Source: Bradyrhizobium stylosanthis (GTDB lineage: Bacteria; Pseudomonadota; Alphaproteobacteria; Rhizobiales; Xanthobacteraceae). Taken from it: a stretch of 64,000 bases of DNA. The stretch lies in assembly GCF_001641335.1 (NCBI RefSeq), contig NZ_LVEM01000002.1, positions 1,281,663 to 1,345,662 of the forward strand, given 5' to 3'. The position numbers and the translations under genes were made by a program. This document shows positions 40,765-49,065 of this stretch, piece by piece (position 1 is the first letter of the stretch; every line of letters starts with the position of its first letter). The notes below the pieces were generated by a model. That model was not told where the DNA came from. It made no database searches and saw only the letters and a list, made by a program, of their open reading frames with translations.

Positions 40765-42150
40765 ATGACCAGAGCCGACGCCATCGCCCGCGCCCGCGAC
40801 GATTTCAAATCCGGCGCGTTCCTCGCTGAACTCGACCGCCGCGTCGCCTACAAGACCGAGAGCCAGAATCCGTCGCGCGGCCCCGAGCTGCGGGCCTATC
40901 TGGAACAGGAGATGCAGCCGGCCTTCGCCGCGCTCGACTTCACCAGCCGTATCGTCGAATCCCCGAGCGGCAAGGCGCCGTTCCTGTTCGCCGAGCATCA
41001 CGAGAGTGCATCCGCGCCGACCGTGCTGGTCTACGGGCATGGCGACGTCGTCGACGGTATGGAGGGCGAATGGCGCGAGGGGCGCGACCCCTGGCGCACG
41101 ACGGTTTCGGGCACGCGCCTCTACGGCCGCGGCACCGCCGACAACAAGGGCCAGCATAGCATCAACATGGCGGCGCTTCGCGCGGTACGCGATGCCCGCG
41201 GCGGCAGGCTCGGCTTCAACGCCAAGTTCATCGTCGAGATGGGGGAGGAGATCGGCTCGCCCGATCTCGGCAAGGTCTGCGATCTCAACCGCGATGCGCT
41301 CAAGGCCGATTTGTTCATGGCGTCCGACGGGCCGCGGCTGTCTGCTGACCGGCCGACCCTCTTTCTCGGCTGCCGCGGCGGCATCCGCATCCATCTCGAC
41401 GTGAACTTGCGCGACGGCGGGCACCATTCCGGCAATTGGGGCGGCGTGCTCGCCAACCCCGCGACCATCCTGGTCAACGCCATCTCGACCCTGGTGGACG
41501 GCCACGGCCGTCTCCAGATCGAGGCGCTGAAGCCGCCGCGGCTCACCAACCAGATCCGCAGCTATCTCGCCGACGTGCAGGTGGTGCCGACCGCGGACGA
41601 GCCGGCGCTGGCGGAGAACTGGGGCGAGGAGGGGTTGTCGGCGGCCGAGCGGCTCTATGCCTGGAATACGCTCGAAGTGCTGGCGATGTCCTCGGGCAAT
41701 ATCGAGAAGCCGGCGAACGCCATTCCCGGCCACGCCAATGCCGTGCTGCAACTGCGTTTCGTGGTCGGCACCAAGATCGACGGGCTGATCGACGCCGTCC
41801 GCGCGCATCTGGCGGAGAAGGGCTTTCCGATGGTCGAGGTGCGGGCGGCACAGAGCTTTGCTGCCTCGCGGACTGATTTCGACAGCCCCTGGATCAAATG
41901 GGCGGCGCATTCGGTGCAAGAGACCACCGGCAAGGCACCGGCGGTGCTGCCGAATTTCGGCGGCTCGCTGCCCAACGACGTCTTTTCCGAGATTTTGGGC
42001 CTGCCGACGATCTGGGTCCCGCACTCCTATCCCGGCTGCTCCCAGCATGCGCCCAATGAGCACATCTTGCTGCCATTGGCCGAAGAGGCCTTGACGGTGA
42101 TGGCCGGGCTGTTCTGGGATCTCGGGGAATTGCCAAAGCCACTGGCCTGA
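40765..42150 (+). CDS. M20-family metallopeptidase
   Basis: A 461-residue M20 (ArgE/DapE/carboxypeptidase) enzyme. Zinc-ligand and catalytic features are LVYGHGDVVDG (His-x-Asp), GRGTADNKGQH (Asp), VEMGEEIGSPD (Glu-Glu) and, near the C-terminus, PGCSQHAPNEH with the last His. The dimerisation lid lies in between. Substrates in this family include N-acyl amino acids, carbamoyl amino acids and dipeptides. It lies upstream of the glutamate-type importer, which would make dipeptide or N-acyl amino acid release plausible. Confidence 0.93.
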   Translation: MTRADAIARARDDFKSGAFLAELDRRVAYKTESQNPSRGPELRAYLEQEMQPAFAALDFTSRIVESPSGKAPFLFAEHHESASAPTVLVYGHGDVVDGMEGEWREGRDPWRTTVSGTRLYGRGTADNKGQHSINMAALRAVRDARGGRLGFNAKFIVEMGEEIGSPDLGKVCDLNRDALKADLFMASDGPRLSADRPTLFLGCRGGIRIHLDVNLRDGGHHSGNWGGVLANPATILVNAISTLVDGHGRLQIEALKPPRLTNQIRSYLADVQVVPTADEPALAENWGEEGLSAAERLYAWNTLEVLAMSSGNIEKPANAIPGHANAVLQLRFVVGTKIDGLIDAVRAHLAEKGFPMVEVRAAQSFAASRTDFDSPWIKWAAHSVQETTGKAPAVLPNFGGSLPNDVFSEILGLPTIWVPHSYPGCSQHAPNEHILLPLAEEALTVMAGLFWDLGELPKPLA

Positions 42151-42249
42151 GCCGTTAACCTGAGCCGTCATCCAGCCGAAAGTCACATTCTAATCCGGCC
42201 TGATTTGTGCTTGCATCCGGCCGCATCATCCTGAAAGGGGAACAAAAAA

Positions 42250-43161
42250 GTGAAGCATTTCCGTCACATCGGGCTCGCGCTCGTCGCGACCTTCGCCGTC
42301 AGCCAGGCCGGGGCCCAGGAGCTGACCGGCACGCTCAAGAACATCAAGGACACCGGCGCCATCACGCTGGGCTTCCGCGACTCCTCGATCCCGTTCTCCT
42401 ATCTGGATGACAACCAGAAGCCGGTCGGGTTCGCGATGGACATCTGCTACAAGATCGTCGACGCCGTGAAGAAGGAGCTCAAGCTCGACAAGCTCGAGGT
42501 CAAGCTCAACCCGGTGACCTCGGCGACCCGCATCCCGCTGATGGCCAACGGCACCATCGACCTCGAATGCGGCTCGACCACCAACAATGCCGAGCGCCAG
42601 AAGCAGGTCGCCTTCACCAACACCCACTTCCTCACTGCCAGCCGCTACGTCTTCAAGAAGTCGAGCGGCCTGAAGTCGATCGACGACCTCAAGGGCAAGA
42701 CGGTGGTCTCGACTGCCGGCACCACCAACATCAAGCAGCTCACCGAGGCCAACGTCGCCAAGGGCCTCGGCGCCAACATCATCCCGGCCAAGGATCACGC
42801 CGAAGCCTTCCTGATGGTCGAGACCGACCGCGCGGTGGCCTTCGTCATGGACGACATCCTGCTGGCCAGCCTCGTTGCCGGCTCGAAGGCGCCGGATGAC
42901 TACGCCATCTCCAAGGACGCGTTCTCCAAGCCCGAACCCTACGGCATCATGCTGCGCAAGGACGACGCCCCCTTCAAGAAGGTGGTCGATGCGGCGACGG
43001 CCGCGGTCTACACCTCCGGCGAAGGCCAGAAGATCTACGACAAGTGGTTCACGGCCAAGATCCCGCCGAAGGGTCTGAACCTGAACACGCCGATCTCCTC
43101 GGAGCTGAAGAACGAGTTCGCCAAGCCGTCGGATTCGCCGAATCCGGACGACTACAAGTAA
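42250..43161 (+). CDS. gltI: glutamate/aspartate-type ABC transporter substrate-binding protein
   Basis: A 303-residue periplasmic binding protein. Signal peptide FRHIGLALVATFAVSQAGAQ, then LTGTLKNIKDTGAITLGFRDSSIPFSYLDDNQKPVGFAMDICYKIVDAV, the characteristic opening of polar amino acid binding proteins of the GltI/DEBP group. The start is GTG at 42250 with AAAGGGG before it. It is the first gene of a four-gene operon with two permeases and an ATPase (gltIJKL). A strong hairpin follows it (43192-43226), which may keep expression of this protein higher than that of the rest. Confidence 0.92.
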   Translation: MKHFRHIGLALVATFAVSQAGAQELTGTLKNIKDTGAITLGFRDSSIPFSYLDDNQKPVGFAMDICYKIVDAVKKELKLDKLEVKLNPVTSATRIPLMANGTIDLECGSTTNNAERQKQVAFTNTHFLTASRYVFKKSSGLKSIDDLKGKTVVSTAGTTNIKQLTEANVAKGLGANIIPAKDHAEAFLMVETDRAVAFVMDDILLASLVAGSKAPDDYAISKDAFSKPEPYGIMLRKDDAPFKKVVDAATAAVYTSGEGQKIYDKWFTAKIPPKGLNLNTPISSELKNEFAKPSDSPNPDDYK

Positions 43162-43191
43162 GCTGAAACCTCGATCTTTCGATCAGGATCA

Positions 43192-43226
43192 TGTCCGGCC
43201 ACTCTTGACACAAGGGTGGCCGGACA
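43192..43226 (+). terminator. strong inter-gene hairpin between gltI and gltJ
   Basis: A 16-bp stem (TGTCCGGCCACTCTTG at 43192-43207 with CAAGGGTGGCCGGACA at 43211-43226, one G-U pair) and a 3-nt ACA loop. Only TTTG follows, so it is a weak terminator; it more likely pauses polymerase or protects the gltI message from decay. A common arrangement for binding-protein genes. Confidence 0.75.
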
Positions 43227-43280
43227 TTTGCATAGGCGCCGGGACAAACTCTGAGAGTGGCGCGTTCGCGCGGGGGACAC

Positions 43281-44012
43281 GTGAACTATAACTGGAACTG
43301 GGGAATCTTCTTCCAGCCGAACCCGATGGGAACCGGCACCTATCTCGACATGCTGCTGTCGGGCCTGGCGCTGACCCTCAAGACCGCGGCGCTGGCCTGG
43401 ATCATCGCGCTGATCACCGGCTCGGTCGTCGGCGTCATGCGCACGCTGCCATCGAAGGCCGCCAACTGGTTCGGCTTCGCTTACGTCGAATTCTTCCGCA
43501 ACATGCCGCTGCTGGTGCAGCTCTTCCTGTGGTTCTTCGTGCTGCCGGAAATCCTGCCCAAGGCCGCGGGCCTGTGGCTGAAGCAATTGCCGAACGCGCC
43601 GTTCTGGACGGCCGCCATCGGCGTCGGCTTCTTCATGTCCGCCCGCGTTGCCGTGCAATTGCAGGCCGGCATCTCCTCGCTGCCGCGCGGGCAGAAGATG
43701 GCGGCGACCGCGCTCGGCCTCACCACCGTGCAGGGCTATCGCTACGTGCTGCTGCCGATGGCATTCCGCATCATCCTGCCGCCGCTGACCTCCGAATTTC
43801 TCAACACCATCAAGAACACTGCGGTCGCCATCACCATCGGCCTGCTCGAGCTGACCGGACAGGCGCGCTCGATGCAGGAATTCTCGTTCCAGGTGTTCGA
43901 GGCCTTCACCGCCGCGACCATCCTCTATCTCCTCGTCAACGCCGTCGTCGTGACCGCAATGCGCTTCCTCGAGCGCTGGGTCGCGATCCCCGGCTACATC
44001 ACGGGGAAATAA
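43281..44012 (+). CDS. gltJ: glutamate/aspartate-type ABC transporter permease 1
   Basis: About 243 residues, HisMQ/GltJ-type permease. Several membrane helices and the conserved EAA-like loop (AATALGLTTVQGYRYVLLPMAFRIILPPLTSEFLNTIKNTAVAI) where the ATPase docks. EFFRNMPLLVQLFLWFF is typical of the GltJ-like group. GGGGGAC lies just before GTG at 43281; the upstream GTG at 43257 gives an eight-residue longer protein. Forms the membrane channel with the next gene. Confidence 0.93.
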   Translation: MNYNWNWGIFFQPNPMGTGTYLDMLLSGLALTLKTAALAWIIALITGSVVGVMRTLPSKAANWFGFAYVEFFRNMPLLVQLFLWFFVLPEILPKAAGLWLKQLPNAPFWTAAIGVGFFMSARVAVQLQAGISSLPRGQKMAATALGLTTVQGYRYVLLPMAFRIILPPLTSEFLNTIKNTAVAITIGLLELTGQARSMQEFSFQVFEAFTAATILYLLVNAVVVTAMRFLERWVAIPGYITGK

Positions 44013-44015
44013 GCG

Positions 44016-44708
44016 ATGCTCAGTAATTTCGATTTCGACGTCATCCGCCGCGCACTGCCCTATCTGTTCTACGAGGGCATGACGTTCACGTTGACGCTGA
44101 CGGCGCTCGCCGCGCTCGGCGGCCTGATCTTCGGCACGGCGCTCGCCCTGATGCGCTTGTCCGGCTACAAGCTGCTCGGCCGCATCGCCGGCCTCTATGT
44201 CGACTTCATGCGCTCGCTGCCGCTGGTGCTGGTGATCTTCTGGTTCTACTTCCTGGTGCCCTATATCGGGCAGTGGGTGACGGGCGCCTCGCGCCCGATC
44301 AGCGTCGGTGCGTTTGCGTCCTCGCTCATCACCTTCATCATGTTCGAGGCGGCGTATTTCTCCGAAATCATGCGCGCCGGTATCCAGTCGATCTCGCGCG
44401 GCCAGCCGGCCGCGGCCAGCGCGCTGGGGCTGACCTACGCCCAGAGCATGCGTTACGTCGTGCTGCCGCAGGCGTTCCGCAACATGCTGCCGGTCCTGAT
44501 CACGCAGACCATCGTGCTGTTCCAGGACACCTCGCTCGTCTACGTCCTGTCGATCACGGATTTCCTCGGCGCGGCGAGCAAGGTCGCGCAGCGCGACGGG
44601 CGTCTGGTCGAGATGTATCTGTTTGCCGCCGTCGTCTACTTCACCATTTCCTGCATCGCGTCCTTCGGCGTTCGCCGCCTCCAGGCGCGCATCGCCATCA
44701 TTCGCTAG
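44016..44708 (+). CDS. gltK: glutamate/aspartate-type ABC transporter permease 2
   Basis: A 230-residue permease, paralogous to the preceding one and three bases from its stop. The EAA loop reads AASALGLTYAQSMRYVVLPQAFRNMLPVLITQTIVLFQDTSLVYV. DFMRSLPLVLVIFWFYFLVP matches the GltK-type half. It would form a heterodimer with GltJ. The start is ATG at 44016 with AAGCG just upstream. Confidence 0.93.
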   Translation: MLSNFDFDVIRRALPYLFYEGMTFTLTLTALAALGGLIFGTALALMRLSGYKLLGRIAGLYVDFMRSLPLVLVIFWFYFLVPYIGQWVTGASRPISVGAFASSLITFIMFEAAYFSEIMRAGIQSISRGQPAAASALGLTYAQSMRYVVLPQAFRNMLPVLITQTIVLFQDTSLVYVLSITDFLGAASKVAQRDGRLVEMYLFAAVVYFTISCIASFGVRRLQARIAIIR

Positions 44709-44720
44709 AGTGTGTCGGTC

Positions 44721-45452
44721 ATGATCGAAATCAGCCATGTCAACAAATGGTACAGCCCCACCTTCCAGGTGCTGACCGACTGCACCACCAGCGTCACCAA
44801 GGGCGAGGTCGTCGTGGTCTGCGGCCCCTCGGGCTCGGGCAAGTCGACGCTGATCAAATGCGTCAACGCACTGGAGCCGTTCCAGAGCGGTGACATCTCG
44901 GTCGACGGCACCAAGGTCAACGACCCCAAGACCAACCTGCCGAAGCTGCGCTCGCGCGTCGGCATGGTGTTCCAGCACTTCGAGCTGTTCCCGCATTTGA
45001 AGATCATCGACAATCTCTGCCTTGCGCAGCAGAAGGTGCTGGGACGCTCGCACGACAAGGCGGAAACGAAGGGCATGCAGCTCCTGGAGCGCGTCGGCCT
45101 GAAGGAGCACGCACAAAAGTTTCCGGCACAGCTTTCCGGCGGCCAGCAGCAGCGCGTCGCCATTGCCCGCGCGCTCGCGATGGATCCGATCGTGATGCTG
45201 TTCGACGAGCCGACCTCGGCGCTCGACCCGGAAATGGTGAGCGAAGTGCTCGACGTCATGGTCGATCTGGCCCGCGAAGGCATGACCATGATGGTCGTGA
45301 CCCACGAAATGGGCTTTGCCCGCAAGGTCGCCAACCGTGTCATCTTCATGGACCGCGGCGAGATCGTCGAGGACGCCCCGAAGGACGATTTCTTCGGCAA
45401 GCCGCGCAGCGACCGCGCGCAGAAGTTCTTGTCGAAGATTTTGTCGCATTAA
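44721..45452 (+). CDS. gltL: glutamate/aspartate-type ABC transporter ATP-binding protein
   Basis: A 243-residue ATPase with all motifs: Walker A GPSGSGKST, signature LSGGQQQRVAIARAL, Walker B VMLFDEPTSALDPE and the H-loop VVTHEMGFA. It belongs to the polar amino acid transport group (GlnQ/GltL/HisP). With GltIJK it makes a complete importer for glutamate, aspartate or a similar acid. The start is ATG at 44721 or GTG at 44712. The last gene of the operon. Confidence 0.95.
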   Translation: MIEISHVNKWYSPTFQVLTDCTTSVTKGEVVVVCGPSGSGKSTLIKCVNALEPFQSGDISVDGTKVNDPKTNLPKLRSRVGMVFQHFELFPHLKIIDNLCLAQQKVLGRSHDKAETKGMQLLERVGLKEHAQKFPAQLSGGQQQRVAIARALAMDPIVMLFDEPTSALDPEMVSEVLDVMVDLAREGMTMMVVTHEMGFARKVANRVIFMDRGEIVEDAPKDDFFGKPRSDRAQKFLSKILSH

Positions 45453-45462
45453 CCACCGCCAC

Positions 45463-45584
45463 CGTCATTCCGGGGCGCGCGTAGCGCGAGCCCGGAATCC
45501 ATAGCCCCCAGCCGGGGTTATGGATTCCGGGCTCATTCGCTTTGCGAATGCCCAAATTGCGCAAGTGCGCAATAGAGAATGACG
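45463..45584. repeat. extragenic palindrome, CGTCATTCCGGGG family
   Basis: The longest of the three copies, about 122 bp: CGTCATTCCGGGGCGCGCG with GAGCCCGGAATCCAT, its complement, then TTCGCTTTGCGAA and GCGCAAGTGCGC hairpins and GAATGACG at the end. It follows the gltL stop directly. Confidence 0.75.
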
Positions 45585-45657
45585 GATCGAGGGTTTATCG
45601 GGCTCGCCAAATCTCCTATACCGGTAGGTATCCCCATTCCCTCCCAGGAGACCTGCC

Positions 45658-46518
45658 TTGGACCCGCTCGCCTACGTCAACGGCTCATTCGTCCCGCTCT
45701 CGGAAGCCAAGATCTCGGTCCTCGATCGCGGCTTCCTGTTCGCCGACGGTATCTACGAGGTCTCGGCGGTGCTGGACGGCAAGCTGGTCGACAATGCCTC
45801 GCATCTGGCGCGGCTGGAGCGTTCGGTCGGTGAGATCAAGCTGAAGCTGCCGGAGACGGTCGAGCGCATCACCGAGCTGCAGAAGGAGCTGATCGCGCGC
45901 AACAAGGTCGCGAACGGCCTCGTCTATCTCCAGGTCACGCGCGGCGCCGATAAGGGCCGCGACTTCCCGTTCCCCAAGGCCGACGTCAAGTCGAGCCTGG
46001 TGATGTTCACCTCGGAGAAGGACATCATCAACGCTCCCGTCGCGAAGACCGGCATCAACGTGATCACGGTGCCTGACATCCGCTGGGAACGCCGCGACAT
46101 CAAGAGTGTGGCATTGCTGGCGCAGGTGCTGGCGAAGCAGGCTGCGGCCGAGGCCGGTGCCGGCGAGGCCTGGATGCTGCAGGACGGCTACGTCACCGAG
46201 GGCGGCTCGTCCACGGCGTTCATCCTGACCAAGGACGACGTCATCGTCACCCGCCAGAATTCCAATGCCATCCTGCCGGGCTGCACCCGCAAGGCCGTGA
46301 TCGCGCTGGCCGAGGAGCGCCAGCTCCGCGTCGAGGAACGATCCTTCACGGTCGACGAAGCGCTCGCCGCCAAGGAAGCCTTCATCACCAGCGCATCCTC
46401 CTTTGTGCAGCCGGTGATCGCGGTCGACGGCAAGAAGGTCGGCGACGGCAAGCCCGGCCCGATGGCGACGCGCCTGCGTGAGATATATGTGGAGTTCGCG
46501 AAGGCGACGGCGGTCTAG
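45658..46518 (+). CDS. dat: D-amino-acid transaminase (class IV PLP)
   Basis: A 286-residue class IV aminotransferase. The PLP lysine is Lys149 (ERRDIKSVALLAQ), and DRGFLFADGIYEV, LQVTRGADKGRDFPFP and TEGGSSTAFI are family hallmarks. The RGADKGRDFPFP segment resembles D-amino-acid transaminase (RxH/RDF type) rather than branched-chain transaminase. It would make D-glutamate and D-alanine from 2-keto acids for peptidoglycan or degrade D-amino acids. TTG start at 45658 with AGGAG seven bases upstream. It follows the acidic amino acid importer, with a repeat between. Confidence 0.87.
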   Translation: MDPLAYVNGSFVPLSEAKISVLDRGFLFADGIYEVSAVLDGKLVDNASHLARLERSVGEIKLKLPETVERITELQKELIARNKVANGLVYLQVTRGADKGRDFPFPKADVKSSLVMFTSEKDIINAPVAKTGINVITVPDIRWERRDIKSVALLAQVLAKQAAAEAGAGEAWMLQDGYVTEGGSSTAFILTKDDVIVTRQNSNAILPGCTRKAVIALAEERQLRVEERSFTVDEALAAKEAFITSASSFVQPVIAVDGKKVGDGKPGPMATRLREIYVEFAKATAV

Positions 46519-46534
46519 CCGCATATTCCTATAT

Positions 46535-46565
46535 CGTAGGGTGGGCAAAGCGCAGCGTGCCCACG
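46535..46565. repeat. GTAGGGTGGGCAAAG-family short copy
   Basis: CGTAGGGTGGGCAAAGCGCAGCGTGCCCACG (short form): a hairpin with TGGGCA and TGCCCA arms. A short form of the element at 46730-46820 and 51501-51590. Confidence 0.6.
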
Positions 46566-46575
46566 TCTTCCCTCA

Positions 46576-46684
46576 CTGTCATCGCCCGGCTTGACCGGGC
46601 GATCCAGTATTCCAGCGACGTCTGTTTTGCTGAACCGAGAGGCTGCGGCGTACTGAATGTCCCGGTCAAACCGGGGCATGACAG
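46576..46684. repeat. extragenic palindrome, CTGTCATCGCCCGG family
   Basis: Starts CTGTCATCGCCCGGCTTGACCGGGCGAT (internal hairpin CGCCCGG-CTTGA-CCGGGCG) and ends GACCGG-type CCCGGTCAAACCGGGGCATGACAG. Its ends are complementary (CTGTCAT and ATGACAG). Confidence 0.65.
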
Positions 46685-46729
46685 TTGTGAGTGTGAAGGC
46701 GGCGCTGCGTCCATTACGCCGCAGCTATC

Positions 46730-46820
46730 GTAGGGTGGGCAAAGGCGCCCTTGCGCCGTGCCCACGTCTTCTCTCCTTTAGCTACGGAAGGTGGGCACGC
46801 TTCGCTTTGCCCACCCTACA
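46730..46820. repeat. GTAGGGTGGGCAAAG-family palindrome
   Basis: GTAGGGTGGGCAAAGGCGC ... GCGAAG-type GCTTCGCTTTGCCCACCCTAC. The outer arms are complementary for about 15 bp and an inner GTGCCCAC/GTGGGCAC pair nests inside. A near-identical copy is at 51501-51590. Confidence 0.78.
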
Positions 46821-46845
46821 GGACCTTTTGCTAGGCGCGCAGCGG

Positions 46846-47307
46846 CTACGCTACCGACGCCTTCACCTTCACCGGGTGCACCGCGCGGAACGCGATCGCC
46901 AGCCTGTTCCAGGCGTTGATGGCGCCGATCAGCGTGGTCAGGTTCACCGTCTCCGCGTCGGAGAATTGCGCGCGGACATCTTCGTAGACGTCGTCGGGCG
47001 CGTGGGTCTCGGCGATCAGCGTCACGGCTTCCGTCCAGGCCAGCGCGGCGCGCTCGCGGTCGGAATAGAGCGGGGACTCGCGCCAGGCGTTGAGCAGGTA
47101 GATGCGCTGCTCGGTCTCGCCGCGCTTGCGGGCGTCCTCGGTGTGCATGTTGATGCAGAAGGCGCAGCCGTTGATCTGCGACGCCCGGATCTTGACCAGC
47201 TCGATCAGCGATTTTTCCAGGCCGGTCGACTGGATCTGCTCTTCCAGCGCCATCAGCGCCTTCATCGTGTCGGGGGCGGCCTGGTAGAAATTCATGCGGG
47301 GCTTCAT
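46846..47307 (-). CDS. carboxymuconolactone decarboxylase / AhpD-like protein
   Basis: A 153-residue helical protein. ELVKIRASQINGCAFCINMHTEDARKRGET holds the CxxC with the following His and the Glu upstream that form the AhpD-type proton-relay site. Such proteins act as thiol reductants for peroxidases or as carboxymuconolactone-decarboxylase-like enzymes. The redox motif argues for the AhpD-like (alkylhydroperoxidase) use. It is followed on the same strand (upstream, transcriptionally) by the efflux genes, from which a 30-bp gap separates it. It could belong to that transcript. Confidence 0.9.
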   Translation of the reverse strand: MKPRMNFYQAAPDTMKALMALEEQIQSTGLEKSLIELVKIRASQINGCAFCINMHTEDARKRGETEQRIYLLNAWRESPLYSDRERAALAWTEAVTLIAETHAPDDVYEDVRAQFSDAETVNLTTLIGAINAWNRLAIAFRAVHPVKVKASVA

Positions 47308-47337
47308 GGTCGTTCTCCTTGCTTGCTGTGGTTGGGA

Positions 47338-48948
47338 TCAGTGGGCACCACCGGCCGAGGTCTGGCCGGGCTTCTTCAGAAAGAAAACGGCGATCAGGGC
47401 GACGATCAGCGCCATGCCGAGCAGATAGAAGGTGTCGCTGAAGGCGAAGATATAGGCCTGCTTCTGCACGGTATGGCCGATCGCGACATAGGCGCGATGC
47501 GCAGCGTCCGCACGGTCGACGATGCCGTGATTGACGAAGTATTGAGTCAGTTGTTCCAGTCGCGTGCGGGTCGCCTGCTCGAACACCGAGACCGACTGCA
47601 TCAGCACGTTGGAGTGATACTGCTCGCGCTTGGTCAGCACGGTCTGCAGCAGCGCAATGCCGACGGCGCCGCCGAGATTGCGCATCATGTTGAACAGGCC
47701 CGAGGCCGAGCCGGCGTTCTCCGCTTCGATGCCCGATGTCGCCACCGCCGACAGCGGTGCCATCACCAGCGCCTGGCCGATGGCGCGAACGACGTTGGGC
47801 CACAACAGCTGGTCGGCGGCATAGTCGTTGGTCATGTAGATGTTCATGAAGTTCGAGGCCGCGAACAGCACGAAGCCGACGCCGATGATGAAGCGCGCAT
47901 CGAATTTCTGCATCAGCCGCGGCACCAGCGGGATCAGCACCAGTTGCGGCAGCCCGGTCCAGGCCAGCACCATGCCGATCTGCTCGGCATTGTAGCCCTG
48001 GATGCGTGCGAGATATTGCGGCAGGATGAACACGGAGCCGTACAGCGCGATGCCGAGCAGGAAATTCGCGAGCATGCCGAAGCCGAAATTGCGGCGCACC
48101 AGCAGGCGCAGGTTCAGTAGCGGCTTCTTCACCGTGAGCTCGATGACGAGGAACGCCGTCAGTGCGACGGCTGCAATCACGCTGAGCTTGACGATGAAAG
48201 GCGAGCCGAACCAGTCGTCCTTGTTGCCTTCCTCCAGCACGGTCTGCAGCGCCGAGAGCCCGATCGCCATCGTGATGATGCCGGCCCAGTCGCCCTCGCG
48301 CAGCAGCGACAGCTTCATCGGCTTCGCCTCGAGCGCATACCAGAGCATGCCGACCATGACCGCGCCGGGCACGAGGTTGACGTAGAAGATGTACTGCCAG
48401 CCGAAATTCTCGGTGAGATAGCCGCCGATGGTGGGGCCGATCGCCGGCGCGAACGTCGCCGACAACGCGAACAATGCAAGGCCCACCGGCTGCTTTGCGC
48501 GCGGCAGCAGCGTGATGATCAAGGTGAACGCCATCGGGATCAGCACGCCGCCGGTGAAGCCCTGCACGGCGCGCAGCGCGATCATCTGCGGCAGGTCCTG
48601 CGCCAGCGCGCAGGCCGCGGAGAGCGCCAGGAACAGGATCGCGTTGGTGAGCAAATAGATGCGGATCGAGAACACCTGCGCGAGCCAGCCCGAGAGCGGG
48701 ATCACCACGATTTCCGCGATCAGATAGGAGGTCGAGATCCAGCCGCCGTCGTCGATGCCGGCGCCGATCGCGCCCTGGATGTCGGCGAGCGAGGCGTTGA
48801 CGATCTGGATGTTCAGCACCGCCATGAAGGCGCCGAGCGTTGCGCCGATCACCGCGATCCAGGTTTTTGCCGAGATCGCCGGTGTCGCAGGCGCAGCAGG
48901 GGCTGGAATATCGGCGGCGGAGTTGGCGGTCGGTTGGAGCGTGCTCAT
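47338..48948 (-). CDS. emrB: EmrB/QacA-type MFS multidrug efflux transporter
   Basis: A 536-residue DHA2-family drug transporter with about 14 membrane helices. Motifs: LAQVFSIRIYLLTNAILFLALSAACALAQ (motif A region), VQGFTGGVLIPMAFTLIITLLPRA (motif C area) and GPTIGGYLTENFGWQYIFYVNLVPG. With the EmrA-like protein it should form a pump across both membranes, exporting hydrophobic toxins, using an outer membrane channel coded elsewhere. A 31-bp element upstream (48999-49029) is also found before emrA and suggests co-regulation by the divergent LysR protein. Confidence 0.93.
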   Translation of the reverse strand: MSTLQPTANSAADIPAPAAPATPAISAKTWIAVIGATLGAFMAVLNIQIVNASLADIQGAIGAGIDDGGWISTSYLIAEIVVIPLSGWLAQVFSIRIYLLTNAILFLALSAACALAQDLPQMIALRAVQGFTGGVLIPMAFTLIITLLPRAKQPVGLALFALSATFAPAIGPTIGGYLTENFGWQYIFYVNLVPGAVMVGMLWYALEAKPMKLSLLREGDWAGIITMAIGLSALQTVLEEGNKDDWFGSPFIVKLSVIAAVALTAFLVIELTVKKPLLNLRLLVRRNFGFGMLANFLLGIALYGSVFILPQYLARIQGYNAEQIGMVLAWTGLPQLVLIPLVPRLMQKFDARFIIGVGFVLFAASNFMNIYMTNDYAADQLLWPNVVRAIGQALVMAPLSAVATSGIEAENAGSASGLFNMMRNLGGAVGIALLQTVLTKREQYHSNVLMQSVSVFEQATRTRLEQLTQYFVNHGIVDRADAAHRAYVAIGHTVQKQAYIFAFSDTFYLLGMALIVALIAVFFLKKPGQTSAGGAH

Positions 48949-48998
48949 GGAAGCCTCGTCTCTGCTGCGGAGACAGGATGCGTCAGGCGGATGGTTTC

Positions 48999-49029
48999 GA
49001 TAATCGGCGAAGTGCGGGAAGGATCATCC
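48999..49029. promoter_or_regulatory. 31-bp shared element upstream of emrB
   Basis: Reads GATAATCGGCGAAG then TGCGGGAAGGATCATCC. Twenty-five of its 31 bases agree with the element at 50298-50328. It is a GATAAT...ATCATC-type inverted repeat, so probably a binding site for a dimeric or tetrameric regulator. Confidence 0.7.
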
Positions 49030-49065
49030 GGCAGGACTTGATAGTCCCGCCGGCGGTCCCCGCCT

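Larger units (their letters stand above)
46519..46845. other. gene-free stretch filled with repeats
   Basis: 327 bp between two convergent genes. It contains three repeat copies described separately and otherwise nothing that looks like a gene or promoter. Confidence 0.75.

Noticed and set aside
42151..42249. Sigma-54 promoter upstream of gltI
   Set aside because: I looked for the GG-N10-GC pattern and found no good match.
43152..45449. A 765-codon open frame antisense to the glt operon
   Set aside because: Low-complexity Arg/Gln/Asp-rich translation opposite four well-defined transporter genes; a by-product of high GC.
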